64,000 bases of DNA from Bacteroidia bacterium (GTDB taxonomy: Bacteria > Bacteroidota > Bacteroidia > B-17B0 > Aurantibacillaceae), in contig JAOAIP010000037.1 of assembly GCA_026414605.1 (NCBI GenBank), positions 18,374 to 82,373 on the forward strand, read 5' to 3'. The translations under genes were made by a program, and so were the position numbers. This document shows positions 17,901-27,428 of this stretch, one piece after another. The notes beneath the pieces were generated by a model that saw only the letters and a list, made by a program, of their open reading frames with translations, did not search any database and was not told the DNA's origin. Every line of letters starts with the position of its first letter. Position 1 is the first letter of the stretch.

Positions 17901-18878
17901 ATGAATATCATTAGTAAATTTAAATTATTCGCAAGTGTAGGAGTGGGAATTACTTTTTCATTATTAAATTTTAATTGCTCATCCAACTCTAATAATGAGA
18001 GTTCAAGTTCTGACACATCAAAGTTATCACCGCACATTTTTGTTTTTGGCGGTAAAGATAAAAGGAATATGGTAAGCTCTACGGATGGTTATAATCCTGA
18101 AACAAATACTTGGACTTCTTTTAGACGAATGCCAGAACCAAGAGTAGGTTCTTGTGCTGTTTCATACAAAAATAAAATTTTTGTTATCGGTGGATGGAAA
18201 GGAAATGTTACGAATAATAATGACGTGTTTTATCCAGAGAAAAATTCATGGGAAACAAAAGCCCCAATGATTACGCCAAGAATAAGTTTTGGGGCAACAT
18301 GCTTTAATGACAAGATTTATGTTATTGGAGGATGGAGAAACAATAGTTCAGGTGTTAACGAAGAATATGACATTATTCAAGATAAATGGACGGCTAAAAC
18401 CCCAATGCCCACTTTTAGAGAAGCATTAGGTGTAGCTGTTGCTGATAGTTTAATTTTTGCTATCGGAGGCATAAACAAAGATTCAGTATTGAATGTCAAT
18501 GAAGCTTATAATCCCCTAACAGATAAATGGGAACAAAAAGCCCCTATGCCTACCCCAAGATTTGGTGTGGGAATAGCTACGGTTAATAATCTTATTTATG
18601 TAATAGGAGGTTCAAACTCAAAAAAATCATTAAATATAGTAGAAATGTATGATCCAAAATTAAATAAATGGACAACCAAATCCCCTATGCTTACTGCAAG
18701 ACAAGGGATGGCAGTAGCAGTATTAAATGATTTAATTTACGTGATAGGGGGGCAAATTAATGATACAACTATTACTGATATAGTAGAGGTATATGATCCT
18801 ATTCAAGATAAATGGCAAAGTAAAGCCCCTATACCTACCAAACGTTCTGATGCCTGTGCTGCTTCCTATAATCCTTAA
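17901..18878 (+). CDS. Kelch-repeat lipoprotein
   Basis: A 325-residue protein with a signal peptide and probable lipidated Cys in LLNFNCSSNSN, then a Ser/Asn-rich linker. Six Kelch repeats follow, each about 48 residues, with the double-Gly strand (YVIGG, FAIGG) and spaced Tyr/Trp residues (VYDPIQDKW). Six repeats close one beta-propeller. Bacterial Kelch lipoproteins bind other proteins or sugars on the cell surface. It lies 28 nt after the haem-copper gene and 36 nt before the second YceI gene, so it is probably in one transcript. Binding partner unknown. Confidence 0.85.
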   Translation: MNIISKFKLFASVGVGITFSLLNFNCSSNSNNESSSSDTSKLSPHIFVFGGKDKRNMVSSTDGYNPETNTWTSFRRMPEPRVGSCAVSYKNKIFVIGGWKGNVTNNNDVFYPEKNSWETKAPMITPRISFGATCFNDKIYVIGGWRNNSSGVNEEYDIIQDKWTAKTPMPTFREALGVAVADSLIFAIGGINKDSVLNVNEAYNPLTDKWEQKAPMPTPRFGVGIATVNNLIYVIGGSNSKKSLNIVEMYDPKLNKWTTKSPMLTARQGMAVAVLNDLIYVIGGQINDTTITDIVEVYDPIQDKWQSKAPIPTKRSDACAASYNP

Positions 18879-18914
18879 GTTTTTAAGAATAAATTATTTC
18901 AAATCAAGAAATAT

Positions 18915-19481
18915 ATGATAAAAAAAACATTGCTTTTATTTGTTAGTTTTACATTTCATTTAATTTCATTTAAATCATTCTCACAAGATATTTATGTGGG
19001 AAAAGAAAAATCAACAACTATTACTTTTTTATCTGTAGCCCCTTTAGAAAAAATTACATCTACCAATAAAGCCGCTATTCCTGTTTTTAACTCATCTACG
19101 GGAGATTTTCAAATACGAATACCAATGCGTCAATTTGAATTTCAAAATCAACAAATGAAAGAGCATTTTAATGAAAATTTTGTAGAAAGTGAAAAGTATC
19201 CATATTGTGTCTTTAAAGGAAAATCTAATGTTACTAATTTTGAAGAAGGTAAAGAATATACTGTAACAATATCTGGAATTATTGAGTTACATGGTGTTAA
19301 AAAAGAATTAAGTGTAACAGGACAAGTCAAAAAACAAAATAATTCACTTTTTATGAATGCAAGTTTTGATATTGTTCTTGCTGATTTTAATATTGAGATT
19401 CCAAAATTACTTTCTGATAACATTGCCAAGCAAGTCAAAGTAACTTTTAATAGTGAACTCGTAGAATACAAGAAAAAATAA
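18915..19481 (+). CDS. YceI family protein (copy 2)
   Basis: A 188-residue paralog of the gene at 15475-16044. It has a signal peptide ending near SFSQ, followed by the same YceI fold: STGDFQIRIPMRQFEF, HFNENFVESEKYPYC, VTNFEEGKEYTVTISG. By eye well over half of the positions are identical, so duplication within this locus is likely. The two copies bracket the haem-copper and Kelch genes. The stop is 4 nt from the next start, pointing to co-transcription with the DUF5777 gene. Confidence 0.9.
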   Translation: MIKKTLLLFVSFTFHLISFKSFSQDIYVGKEKSTTITFLSVAPLEKITSTNKAAIPVFNSSTGDFQIRIPMRQFEFQNQQMKEHFNENFVESEKYPYCVFKGKSNVTNFEEGKEYTVTISGIIELHGVKKELSVTGQVKKQNNSLFMNASFDIVLADFNIEIPKLLSDNIAKQVKVTFNSELVEYKKK

Positions 19482-19485
19482 TTAG

Positions 19486-20451
19486 ATGATGAATAGAAAA
19501 GTATTTTCTTTGTTCCTAATAATTTTAATTTTTCTTTCACAACTATTTTCTCAAGAAGATGATTTGCTAAAACTTGTTGAAGATATTGAAAAATCAGGGA
19601 AAAATAGAGAGTATGTCTTTGCTACTTGGAAAGCATATCGTTTAGGAAATGCTCAAACCACTGAAACCGTCAAAAAAAATCATTTGGAATATCGCATCTT
19701 GCACCGCTTTGGAAATGTAGCAGATGCAAATAAAACACTCAATCAGATTGCTCACACTGCTTTTGGGCTTGACGCGGCTAATGATATTAGAATGTCTTTG
19801 GAATATGGTATCACTAATGATATTACAATAGCGTTAGGAAGAAGTCGTGTCAATGAATTGGTAGATTTATCGGCTAAATGGCGTTTTTTGAAACAAACTA
19901 CGGACTTCAAAATCCCCGTGAGTATTGCTTTATTTTCAAGTATGGGTTATACGACAATGAGTCCCGACCGTTTGTATGCGAATGTCGCTGTAAAAAACTT
20001 TCCAACAAGAGAAGCACATCGTATCAATTATGTAACTCAACTCATTATTGCCAGTAAATTAAATTCTTGGTTGTCATTAGAACTCTTGCCTACTTGGTTG
20101 CATAGAAATTTTATCGTGCAAACATTTAATCCGAATACAGGGCGAGAAGATGGTAATGATTATCCTATTTTAGGAATAGCAGGACGTATTAAGTTAAGCC
20201 ATCGTGTTACATTTTTCGCAGATTATTTTTACAACTTTCATCCTTATTTCAAAGATAATCCAAATGTTTTTATGCCTTTATCTGTTGGATTTGAAATAGA
20301 AACGGGCGGACACGTTTTTACTTTGTTTTTTGCTAATAATTCTGCTATTGTAGAAAATAATTTTTTAGTTAGTACAACAGATACTTGGAGTAAAGCACAA
20401 ATTAAATTTAGTTTTTGCATCTCTCGTACTTTTTCGTTGAAAAAAGAGTAA
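19486..20451 (+). CDS. DUF5777-like outer-membrane beta-barrel protein
   Basis: The 321-residue protein has a signal peptide to about residue 22 (ending LFSQ). Alternating hydrophobic strands follow, such as MSLEYGITNDITIALGRS, WLSLELLPTWLH and VTFFADYFYNFHP, ending in a terminal aromatic strand. The pattern HRFGNVADA near residue 65, with FGLDAANDIRMSLEYG, fits DUF5777, a Bacteroidota barrel family of unknown function that is often encoded with YceI and cytochrome genes. It closes the exported cluster. A role as an outer-membrane port for the cluster is inference. Confidence 0.78.
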   Translation: MMNRKVFSLFLIILIFLSQLFSQEDDLLKLVEDIEKSGKNREYVFATWKAYRLGNAQTTETVKKNHLEYRILHRFGNVADANKTLNQIAHTAFGLDAANDIRMSLEYGITNDITIALGRSRVNELVDLSAKWRFLKQTTDFKIPVSIALFSSMGYTTMSPDRLYANVAVKNFPTREAHRINYVTQLIIASKLNSWLSLELLPTWLHRNFIVQTFNPNTGREDGNDYPILGIAGRIKLSHRVTFFADYFYNFHPYFKDNPNVFMPLSVGFEIETGGHVFTLFFANNSAIVENNFLVSTTDTWSKAQIKFSFCISRTFSLKKE

Positions 20452-20554
20452 GACGGTTATTGCTCATCTTTATTAGAAAATAGATTAGAAGTTAGCCACA
20501 TCCTTTTTCTGTAGAATAATTGCGTAAATTAGCCCCTTTGTATAATTCGGGGCT

Positions 20555-22069
20555 ATGAAATTACTGAGTGCTTCGCAAATTAAAGAAGTGGATAAATGTT
20601 CTATATTAAAGCAAGGTATAACATCCTTGGAGTTGATGGAAAGGGCGGCTTCAATGTTTGTTCAAGAATCTTTGAAACACATTCATCCAAATAATAAAAT
20701 TCATATCTATTGTGGCAAAGGCAATAATGGTGGAGATGGTTTAGTAGCAGCGAGAAAATTAAATCAACTTGGTTTTGAAGTAATTGTTTTTATTGTTCAA
20801 CATTCTCCAAACGCATCAGAAGATTTTCAAAAAAATTTTGATAGATTAAAAACAACGAATGTTCAATTGATTGATGTTTTTAGTGAAAATGACTTTATAG
20901 ATATTGACGATAAAAGCAACATTATATGCATTGATGCCATACTTGGAAGTGGCGTTAATAAGCCGAGTTCAGGAATTATCAAGCAAGTGATTGATTTTAT
21001 CAATCAAAATTATTCTACTATCATTAGCATAGATGTACCATCAGGTCTCTTTTTAGATTCGCTTAATCATCCCAATGATAGTATTATAAAAGCCCATTAT
21101 ACTTTTACTTTTCAATTACCTAAATTAAGTTTTTTCCTTCCTGAAAATCAGCAATTTGTTGGAAATTGGACGGTGGTAGATATTGGATTATCACAAGAAT
21201 GTATTGATGCACAAGATACTTTTTATTACACCATAGATGATTCATTGATTAAGTCCATTTATATTCCAAGAGAAAATTATAAGGCAAAATGGGATTATGG
21301 TCATTGTTTGATTATTGCGGGTTCAATGAATATGCCAGGTGCAGCAATGCTTTGTTCTGCTGCTGCATTAAGAAGTGGCTGTGGTTTAGTAAGCATTCAT
21401 AGCGTAGAGTCGGTAGTTAATAAAGTTGTATCAAAGTTTCCTGAATGCATCATTAGTATTGATAATGGAACAGAATACATTAGTAAAATACCAAGTGATT
21501 TAAGAAGATATTCAGCCATTGCTTTTGGTTGTGGCATTGGCAGTTCTTTTGATTTTCCGGACTGTTTACTTAATTTATTTCAATCGGTAGACCAACAAAA
21601 ATTGGTGATAGATGCAGATGGATTGAATGCTCTTGCAAAGAAACCACAGTATTTGAATTTTTTACCAAAGAATCAAGTGATACTCACACCACATATTAAG
21701 GAGTTTGACCGAATTTTTAGGTTGCACGAAAATCATTATGAACGTTTGAAAACTGCTATACAACAAGCCACATCACTGCAATGTGTCATTGTTTTGAAAT
21801 CGCATCATACGGCAGTGATTACTCCATCAGGAAAAGTTTATTTTAATACTATTGTCAATAGCGGATTAGCAAAAGGCGGCAGTGGTGATGTATTAACAGG
21901 ATTAATAGCAGGATTATGTGCCCGAGGGTATTCTATTGAAAACGCAGCGATATTGGGTGTTTATATTCATTCATTGGCGGCACAATTGGCAATAAAGGAT
22001 ATTCATCCTGAATGTTTATTGCCCGAAGATGTATTAAACTATTTTTCAAAAGCATTCTTTGAGATTTAA
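20555..22069 (+). CDS. nnr: Bifunctional NAD(P)H-hydrate epimerase / ADP-dependent dehydratase
   Basis: This enzyme repairs hydrated NADH and NADPH. The 504 residues hold an N-terminal YjeF_N epimerase domain (1-210, with CGKGNNGGDGLVAARKL) and a C-terminal ribokinase-like dehydratase domain (225-504). The dehydratase domain shows VIDADGLNAL, ILTPHIKEF and the KGGSGDVLTGLIAGL motif with D445 as the expected catalytic Asp. Full length, no damage. The start is an ATG shortly after TATAATTCGGGGC; no clear TAnnTTTG box was found. Confidence 0.95.
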   Translation: MKLLSASQIKEVDKCSILKQGITSLELMERAASMFVQESLKHIHPNNKIHIYCGKGNNGGDGLVAARKLNQLGFEVIVFIVQHSPNASEDFQKNFDRLKTTNVQLIDVFSENDFIDIDDKSNIICIDAILGSGVNKPSSGIIKQVIDFINQNYSTIISIDVPSGLFLDSLNHPNDSIIKAHYTFTFQLPKLSFFLPENQQFVGNWTVVDIGLSQECIDAQDTFYYTIDDSLIKSIYIPRENYKAKWDYGHCLIIAGSMNMPGAAMLCSAAALRSGCGLVSIHSVESVVNKVVSKFPECIISIDNGTEYISKIPSDLRRYSAIAFGCGIGSSFDFPDCLLNLFQSVDQQKLVIDADGLNALAKKPQYLNFLPKNQVILTPHIKEFDRIFRLHENHYERLKTAIQQATSLQCVIVLKSHHTAVITPSGKVYFNTIVNSGLAKGGSGDVLTGLIAGLCARGYSIENAAILGVYIHSLAAQLAIKDIHPECLLPEDVLNYFSKAFFEI

Positions 22070-22089
22070 GATATTTAATTGAAATTAAA

Positions 22090-24171
22090 ATGAAAAACTG
22101 TAAAATTCTATATGCTATTTTTTTGTTTCTTACTTTAATAAGCGAATCTATTTTTTCACAATCTTTGAATAAACTTACTGAATCCATTGTCAATTATGAT
22201 TATTATCATACATTGCTGTATTCAAGGAAGTTGCTAAAAAACAAAAAGAAACTTTCTGCAGCAAGTTATGCTATAGCGTATGTGTATTATCAAAAATTTC
22301 AACCATTTCATCATCTTGATAGTGCGGATAAATACATTCATTTATCAATTATTAATTATCCCCAAAAACCGTACATTACAAAATATCTTGTTATAGATAG
22401 TGCTGCCATTTATACATTGTATGATAGCATCACTCATGCCCAATTTCAAAAAATAAGATACAATATTCAACCTTATGTTTATGACCAATTTATTAGTCAA
22501 CATCCTTTTGTGCGAAAAGAAGTAAAAGACATTATTAGAAAACATCAATATCAAAAGATAATTGAATATGCACAAACTATCAATAAAAGTGATACTACCT
22601 TTTATTTAATCACTCAATATCCGCAGCATCCATCTATAAATTATTTGCATCAATTGTTGGACAAACAAATCTATCTTGAGTCAACACAACATCATACGGC
22701 TGCTGAATATCTCTTGTTTTTAAGACAATATCCAAAAAGTTCTTATAGAGAAATGGCATTGCAAAATTTATTGGACATTTATATCAAAGAAAAAAATACG
22801 GCAGGGTTATTATCGTATGCAAGAGAATTTTCAAAAGATAAATTCTATTCTGAACAAGCGTGGAAATGGCTATTTGCTTACACTGTCAAACGGTTTAATA
22901 CAGAAGAATTGGAAAAGTTTATGCAAGAATATCCTGATTTTCCTTTCAAGCAAGAAGTGATTGAAGAAATGGAAATGGCTTCACAAATTTTAATTCCATT
23001 AACAGATACTACGGGAATGGTTGGATTTATTGACACTTCGGGAAGATTTATTATACCGCCAATTTATGATGCTGTTACTTCTTTCAAAGAAAATGTAGCA
23101 GTTGTTTTTTTGAATGATACAGCGTATTTTATCAATAAGAAAAATCAAAAAATTTTTCAAAAAGGATTTCAAGATGCATATCCTTTTTTTAATGGCTATG
23201 CCCCTGTGTATGATGGGAATCATTGGTATTTTGTAAATAGATTAGGCGTAAAGCAATCTGAAGAATTTGAATGGTTAAGTGAATTATCGCCTGATAATAA
23301 TTATTTATTCAAGCAAAATGGAAAATATGGTTTGTGCGACTATAAGGGACAAATTATTTTGAATGCTCAATTTGAAAAATTAGGTGATTTTGAAAATCAT
23401 TTAGCGTATTATGTAGAAAATAACTTTTATGGATTAGTGAAAGATAATGGTAAAGTATATCCTGCAAAATATCAGTGGATTTCGGCATTTTACAGAGAGG
23501 TAGCCATAGTAAAGCAAAACAATTTTTATGGGTTAATAAACTCAAGTGATGAGATAGTATTGCCGATAGATTATGATTTGATATTTCATTGTGTAGATGA
23601 TATTTATTTTGTAGTTAAAAATAAAAAATATGGATATTACAGTGTTTCTGAAAAGTGCTTTATTTATGACATAAAATGGGATTATATTAAAAATACGGAT
23701 ACAAAAAATTTTACGAATGGAAATTATTTTAAATTGATTCAGCAAAATAAAGTATTTGTTGGAAGTAGAAATGGTGTGTTGATAAATAAAAAGCCCTTTC
23801 AAGATGCTTTAATTGCAAATGCTTTTGTTTTGGTAAAGGATAAAAACAAATGGGCGATGCTTACAAATCTTGATAAAATAAATGCTTTACAGTTTATTTA
23901 TTCTAATGTTGTTGTATGTGCCAATCAAACACTCATAGCAGAATTTCAAAACAAATTTATAATATTGGATAATAAAGGGAATAAACGCTATGAGACAATT
24001 TATCCATTAAAATATATTCAAAAGAATTTTTATTTTGAAGAAATGGATGAAGATGGAAAAATTATTGATGATAAGGGACAGTCCATCATTGGTAATGTTG
24101 AAAATTATTCTACTTTTGATAAGTATATCATTGTTACATTAAAAGATAAAAAGATAAAAGTTATACATTAA
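22090..24171 (+). CDS. Exported WG-repeat protein
   Basis: The 693-residue protein has a signal peptide (1-23, ending IFSQ). A helical half of about 270 residues resembles TPR or other helical repeats (CYSRKLLK-type pairs, LLFLRQYPKSSYREMALQNLL). A second half from about 300 consists of WG repeats, recognisable as GFIDTSGRFIIPPIYDAV, KNGKYGLCDYKGQIILNAQFEKL and NNFYGLVKDNGKVYPAKYQW. WG repeats are beta units of unknown ligand, common in Bacteroidota envelope proteins. It follows nnr by 20 nt. No specific function can be assigned. Confidence 0.82.
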   Translation: MKNCKILYAIFLFLTLISESIFSQSLNKLTESIVNYDYYHTLLYSRKLLKNKKKLSAASYAIAYVYYQKFQPFHHLDSADKYIHLSIINYPQKPYITKYLVIDSAAIYTLYDSITHAQFQKIRYNIQPYVYDQFISQHPFVRKEVKDIIRKHQYQKIIEYAQTINKSDTTFYLITQYPQHPSINYLHQLLDKQIYLESTQHHTAAEYLLFLRQYPKSSYREMALQNLLDIYIKEKNTAGLLSYAREFSKDKFYSEQAWKWLFAYTVKRFNTEELEKFMQEYPDFPFKQEVIEEMEMASQILIPLTDTTGMVGFIDTSGRFIIPPIYDAVTSFKENVAVVFLNDTAYFINKKNQKIFQKGFQDAYPFFNGYAPVYDGNHWYFVNRLGVKQSEEFEWLSELSPDNNYLFKQNGKYGLCDYKGQIILNAQFEKLGDFENHLAYYVENNFYGLVKDNGKVYPAKYQWISAFYREVAIVKQNNFYGLINSSDEIVLPIDYDLIFHCVDDIYFVVKNKKYGYYSVSEKCFIYDIKWDYIKNTDTKNFTNGNYFKLIQQNKVFVGSRNGVLINKKPFQDALIANAFVLVKDKNKWAMLTNLDKINALQFIYSNVVVCANQTLIAEFQNKFIILDNKGNKRYETIYPLKYIQKNFYFEEMDEDGKIIDDKGQSIIGNVENYSTFDKYIIVTLKDKKIKVIH

Positions 24172-24234
24172 TTACAATTGGGTTAAACCAACAGTTACAA
24201 TTAAAAAACTCTTTTGTTTTTAATCGATTGACCA

Positions 24235-24885
24235 TTAAGGAATATGAATATACTTGTGAGTTTGAATACTTAATCGCCACTCTGTATGTGCCTGAATGTA
24301 TTCTATAATTTTTGGTAATAACTCATCTTTTTTGCTCCATTCAGGTTGAAGAAATAAATGACAATGTGCAGAAACATATTGTCGCATTTCTTCTGCAAAA
24401 ACAAAATCGTGATGATTATAAACGATTACTTTCAATTCATTGGCTTTAAGAAAATTTTCTAATAATGGTCTTTGTTTTTTTTTAGGGGAAAGACAAATCC
24501 AATCAAACTCTCCTTTAATAGGATACGCACCTGATGTTTCAAGAAAAATACTGATTTGATGGGCTTTTAATTTTTGTGTCAATGGTAAAAGATTGTATTG
24601 TGTGGGCTCTCCACCTGTAATTACTACGGCATTTGCTTTAATGTTTAAAACATTTTGAACAATAGAATCTACATCTACAATTGGATGCTTTTCTGCATCC
24701 CAACTTTCTTTGACATCACACCAATGGCAGCCAATATCACATCCGCCAATGCGAATAAAATAAGCGGCTTTCCCTGTATTATATCCTTCTCCTTGTAAAG
24801 AATAAAATTCTTCCATTACAGGCAAATGCGTTCCTGCTTCTACTAATTTTATTTTGGTTTTTGTATCCAATGTTTTTGCTGACAA
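24235..24885 (-). CDS. queE: 7-carboxy-7-deazaguanine synthase (radical SAM)
   Basis: QueE rearranges 6-carboxy-tetrahydropterin to 7-carboxy-7-deazaguanine in queuosine synthesis. The 216-residue protein has EEFYSLQGEGYNTGKAAYFIR, then the cluster-binding CDIGCHWC (C49, C53, C56). That is the CX3CX2C spacing of radical SAM enzymes, and ITGGEPTQ and LSPKKK follow. No other queuosine genes are in the window. It converges on the WG-repeat gene with 63 nt between stops, in which no clean terminator was found. Confidence 0.92.
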   Translation of the reverse strand: MSAKTLDTKTKIKLVEAGTHLPVMEEFYSLQGEGYNTGKAAYFIRIGGCDIGCHWCDVKESWDAEKHPIVDVDSIVQNVLNIKANAVVITGGEPTQYNLLPLTQKLKAHQISIFLETSGAYPIKGEFDWICLSPKKKQRPLLENFLKANELKVIVYNHHDFVFAEEMRQYVSAHCHLFLQPEWSKKDELLPKIIEYIQAHTEWRLSIQTHKYIHIP

Positions 24886-25227
24886 ATGTAAGGAAATGAT
24901 AGTATTTTAGATGAAATCATTTTTTTAGTGGAATGAATATGTAATGTTTAATATCAAATTGAAATTACTTATGTTATTTTTACCACAAAGAACACATTAG
25001 TAAAAAAGTGGAAAGTAGAAAGTGAAAAGTTACAAGTTTGAAAGTAAAAGGAAATATTTTTCAATATAATGATGTAGCATTTTAATACTTTTCACTTTCA
25101 ATTTTCAACGAATTATTTTCTTTGTGATTAAATTTGTGGTATTTAGGCATTTACAAAATTTTATAATTAAAAATTGTAGTTGTTATACAATATCAAATGT
25201 TGTATTTTTGGGCAAAATTGAATCAAA
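24886..25227. repeat. Divergent gap with a 161-bp nested palindromic element
   Basis: The element 24981-25141 begins TACCACAAA and ends TTTGTGGTA, a perfect 9-bp inverted terminal pair. Inside it AAAGTGAAAAGT (25019-25030) and ACTTTTCACTTT (25087-25098) form a perfect 12-bp inverted pair. The left flank is an AAAGT heptad run. No transposase or ORF is inside. The rest of the gap carries the promoter of the TPR gene. Confidence 0.6.
25180..25210 (+). promoter_or_regulatory. Bacteroidota-type promoter of the TPR protein gene
   Basis: TTG at 25180-25182 and TATTTTTG at 25203-25210 with a 20-nt spacer, 17 nt before the start codon. Fits the -33/-7 pattern of Bacteroidota vegetative promoters. 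Confidence 0.5.
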
Positions 25228-26475
25228 ATGAAAAAAGAAATAATAATTAGTTGTTATATTTTTATAGGTCTTTTAAGTTTTGGACAAAAAAAGAATGTAA
25301 ATGCTGCGTGGCGTGCATTAACGGACTATCAAAGCACGTTGAATGATAAGCCCAATATCAATTATTTATTAAAAGCCAAAGAATTTATTGATCAAGCCAT
25401 TCAAAATCCTGAAACCAAAGACGATGCTAAAACATTGACTTATTATTCTCAAATTTATTTTGAATTATATAAGTATTATCAACAATATCCTGATAACTCT
25501 GTTCAACCGCATAGTTATTTGAATTCAGCCATTGAGACATTTAAGTTATTAAAAGAAAAACATCCCAAAGTGGCGGCTACAACTGAAATTCAAAATCACG
25601 GAATTTCACTACTAAATACATCAAACCAAGAAGCAGTAAAACTATTCAATGAAAAAAAATATGCCGATGCCTGTATATTTTTTGAACAACATAGCATTTT
25701 ACAAAATAAACTTTTCAACACTATTGATTCTTCAGGGCTTTTCAATGCTTTTGTTAGTGCTTACAAAGCCCATCTTTCTGATAAAATTGAAGAATTAGGT
25801 CAATCTTTAATGCAACATCAACTTGATAATATAAAAGTGTATCAATTATTACATGCTTATTATCAAAAAGATAATCCTGAAAAGGCCTATGACATCATTC
25901 AAAAGGGAAGAAAGAAATTTCCTAATGATGTCAATTTACTCAATTTAGAAACAGATTATTACATTCAAACAAAACAATATCCAAAAGCCATAGTGAATTT
26001 AGAAGAAATGGTGAAAAACGACAGTACAAGTGCCATTCACGCTCTTACATTAGGAAATTTATACGATAATATCGCTAATCAAAAGATGGCTAATAAAGAA
26101 TACACGGATAGTACAGATTATTACTTTCAAAAAGCAATCAGTCATTATTTAAGAAGTTATAGATACAAAAATCAATTAGATGCGGAAAATCTTTTTACAC
26201 TCGCTTACAATATCGGTGCTTATTATACTAACTATGGCTTGTTTTATTTTAATAGAAAGATGAAGGAATTTAAGATTACGGATTTATCGCAAAAACAAAA
26301 AGCCGTTGAAGATAAACGAAAAGAATATACCTTAATGGGCTTGCCCTATTTGAAAGAAGCAGAAAGTATTAAACCCAATGATAAGTCAGTCATTACAGCA
26401 TTATACAAGGTCTATGCATTGATTGGCGATACTAAAAATGCAGAAGAGTATAAAAATAAAATGTTGGTGAAATAA
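25228..26475 (+). CDS. Exported TPR-repeat protein
   Basis: A 415-residue protein with a short signal peptide (to about residue 19, FGQ). It is otherwise all helical and shows degenerate tetratricopeptide repeats, for example LLKAKEFIDQAIQNPETKDDAKTL, AYDIIQKGRKKFPNDVNLLN and YPKAIVNLEEMVKNDSTSAIHALTLGNLYD. The last 60 residues repeat the theme (LMGLPYLKEAESIKPNDKSVITALYKVY). TPR proteins of this type are periplasmic scaffolds; the partner is not apparent from the neighbourhood. It stands alone between queE and the sugar-related pair. Confidence 0.82.
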   Translation: MKKEIIISCYIFIGLLSFGQKKNVNAAWRALTDYQSTLNDKPNINYLLKAKEFIDQAIQNPETKDDAKTLTYYSQIYFELYKYYQQYPDNSVQPHSYLNSAIETFKLLKEKHPKVAATTEIQNHGISLLNTSNQEAVKLFNEKKYADACIFFEQHSILQNKLFNTIDSSGLFNAFVSAYKAHLSDKIEELGQSLMQHQLDNIKVYQLLHAYYQKDNPEKAYDIIQKGRKKFPNDVNLLNLETDYYIQTKQYPKAIVNLEEMVKNDSTSAIHALTLGNLYDNIANQKMANKEYTDSTDYYFQKAISHYLRSYRYKNQLDAENLFTLAYNIGAYYTNYGLFYFNRKMKEFKITDLSQKQKAVEDKRKEYTLMGLPYLKEAESIKPNDKSVITALYKVYALIGDTKNAEEYKNKMLVK

Positions 26476-26579
26476 TTCTAATGATTAGTTAAAAGTGTAA
26501 AGTTGAAGTTTAAAAGTAGAAGGTGTAATAAGAAGAGAAGAAGAATTGTGTTTAAAATAGAAGTGGGGTAGAGGTGTTT

Positions 26580-27428
26580 TTAAATGGCAATGATGTTACA
26601 AAATTCGGGTAATTCAGAATGAGATTCTATTTTTTTAAGTACTCCTCTTACTTTAATGAGGTATATAGTATATTGATGTTGTTTTAAGAAATCTATTAAA
26701 GCTTTTGTTGTGTAACCTGCGGCAGCAAAATTTTTACTACTTATCTCAATCATCAATTTAGGATGATATGTAGATAGAATTTGTTCGGCAGATTGCAATA
26801 CAAATAGTTCATTACCTTCTACATCTATTTTTATTAAATCTACTCTTGGAATTTTATTTTCATTAAATAGAGTATCTAATCTCTCAATTTCTACTTCTTC
26901 AATTTTTTTAGAATGTTGAAAATTAGTTGGGTGTAAAGAATAAACACCTTCATTGCTATTTGATACCTCATCATAGATAGGAAGAGTGGCTTTTTGAATC
27001 CCTATGGCTTTTTTAATTGTATTTATTTTATTCTTTAAATGCGGATTGAGGTGGATGTTTTCTTGTAAGATTTGATACATTTTTTCAACGGGTTCAAATG
27101 CCCATACTCTACCTTTATCCGAAAGCATAGATGCGGCAAACAATGTGTATTCTCCGATATTAGCCCCAATATCAAACACCACATCATCAGGGCGAATAAT
27201 TTTTTTTAAGGCCAATATCGTATTCCAATCATGAGCCCCTCGCCAATATATTTTGTTGCCAAGATATTTTGAAGTATCTACTTTAATTTTAAAACCAAAA
27301 GGCGTAGTGATTATCCTTATTGAAGAATTTTTGTTTATGGGAAATATGGATGAAAAAAATTTGTACAAATAATAAGTTCCCGGAATAAAATACAATTGTC
27401 GTGTGATGGCGGCTAAAAAATCTTTCAT
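26580..27428 (-). CDS. FkbM family methyltransferase
   Basis: The 282-residue protein is a SAM-dependent methyltransferase of the FkbM type. It has the VVFDIGANIGEYTLFAA motif I near residue 90, the WAFEPVEKMYQILQENI motif II, and RVDLIKIDVEGNELFVLQSAE. Members often O-methylate sugars or secondary metabolites. The ATG lies in a 4-nt ATGA overlap with the end of the glycosyltransferase gene upstream, so the two are translationally coupled. Together they suggest synthesis or decoration of a glycan. The acceptor is unknown. Confidence 0.88.
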   Translation of the reverse strand: MKDFLAAITRQLYFIPGTYYLYKFFSSIFPINKNSSIRIITTPFGFKIKVDTSKYLGNKIYWRGAHDWNTILALKKIIRPDDVVFDIGANIGEYTLFAASMLSDKGRVWAFEPVEKMYQILQENIHLNPHLKNKINTIKKAIGIQKATLPIYDEVSNSNEGVYSLHPTNFQHSKKIEEVEIERLDTLFNENKIPRVDLIKIDVEGNELFVLQSAEQILSTYHPKLMIEISSKNFAAAGYTTKALIDFLKQHQYTIYLIKVRGVLKKIESHSELPEFCNIIAI

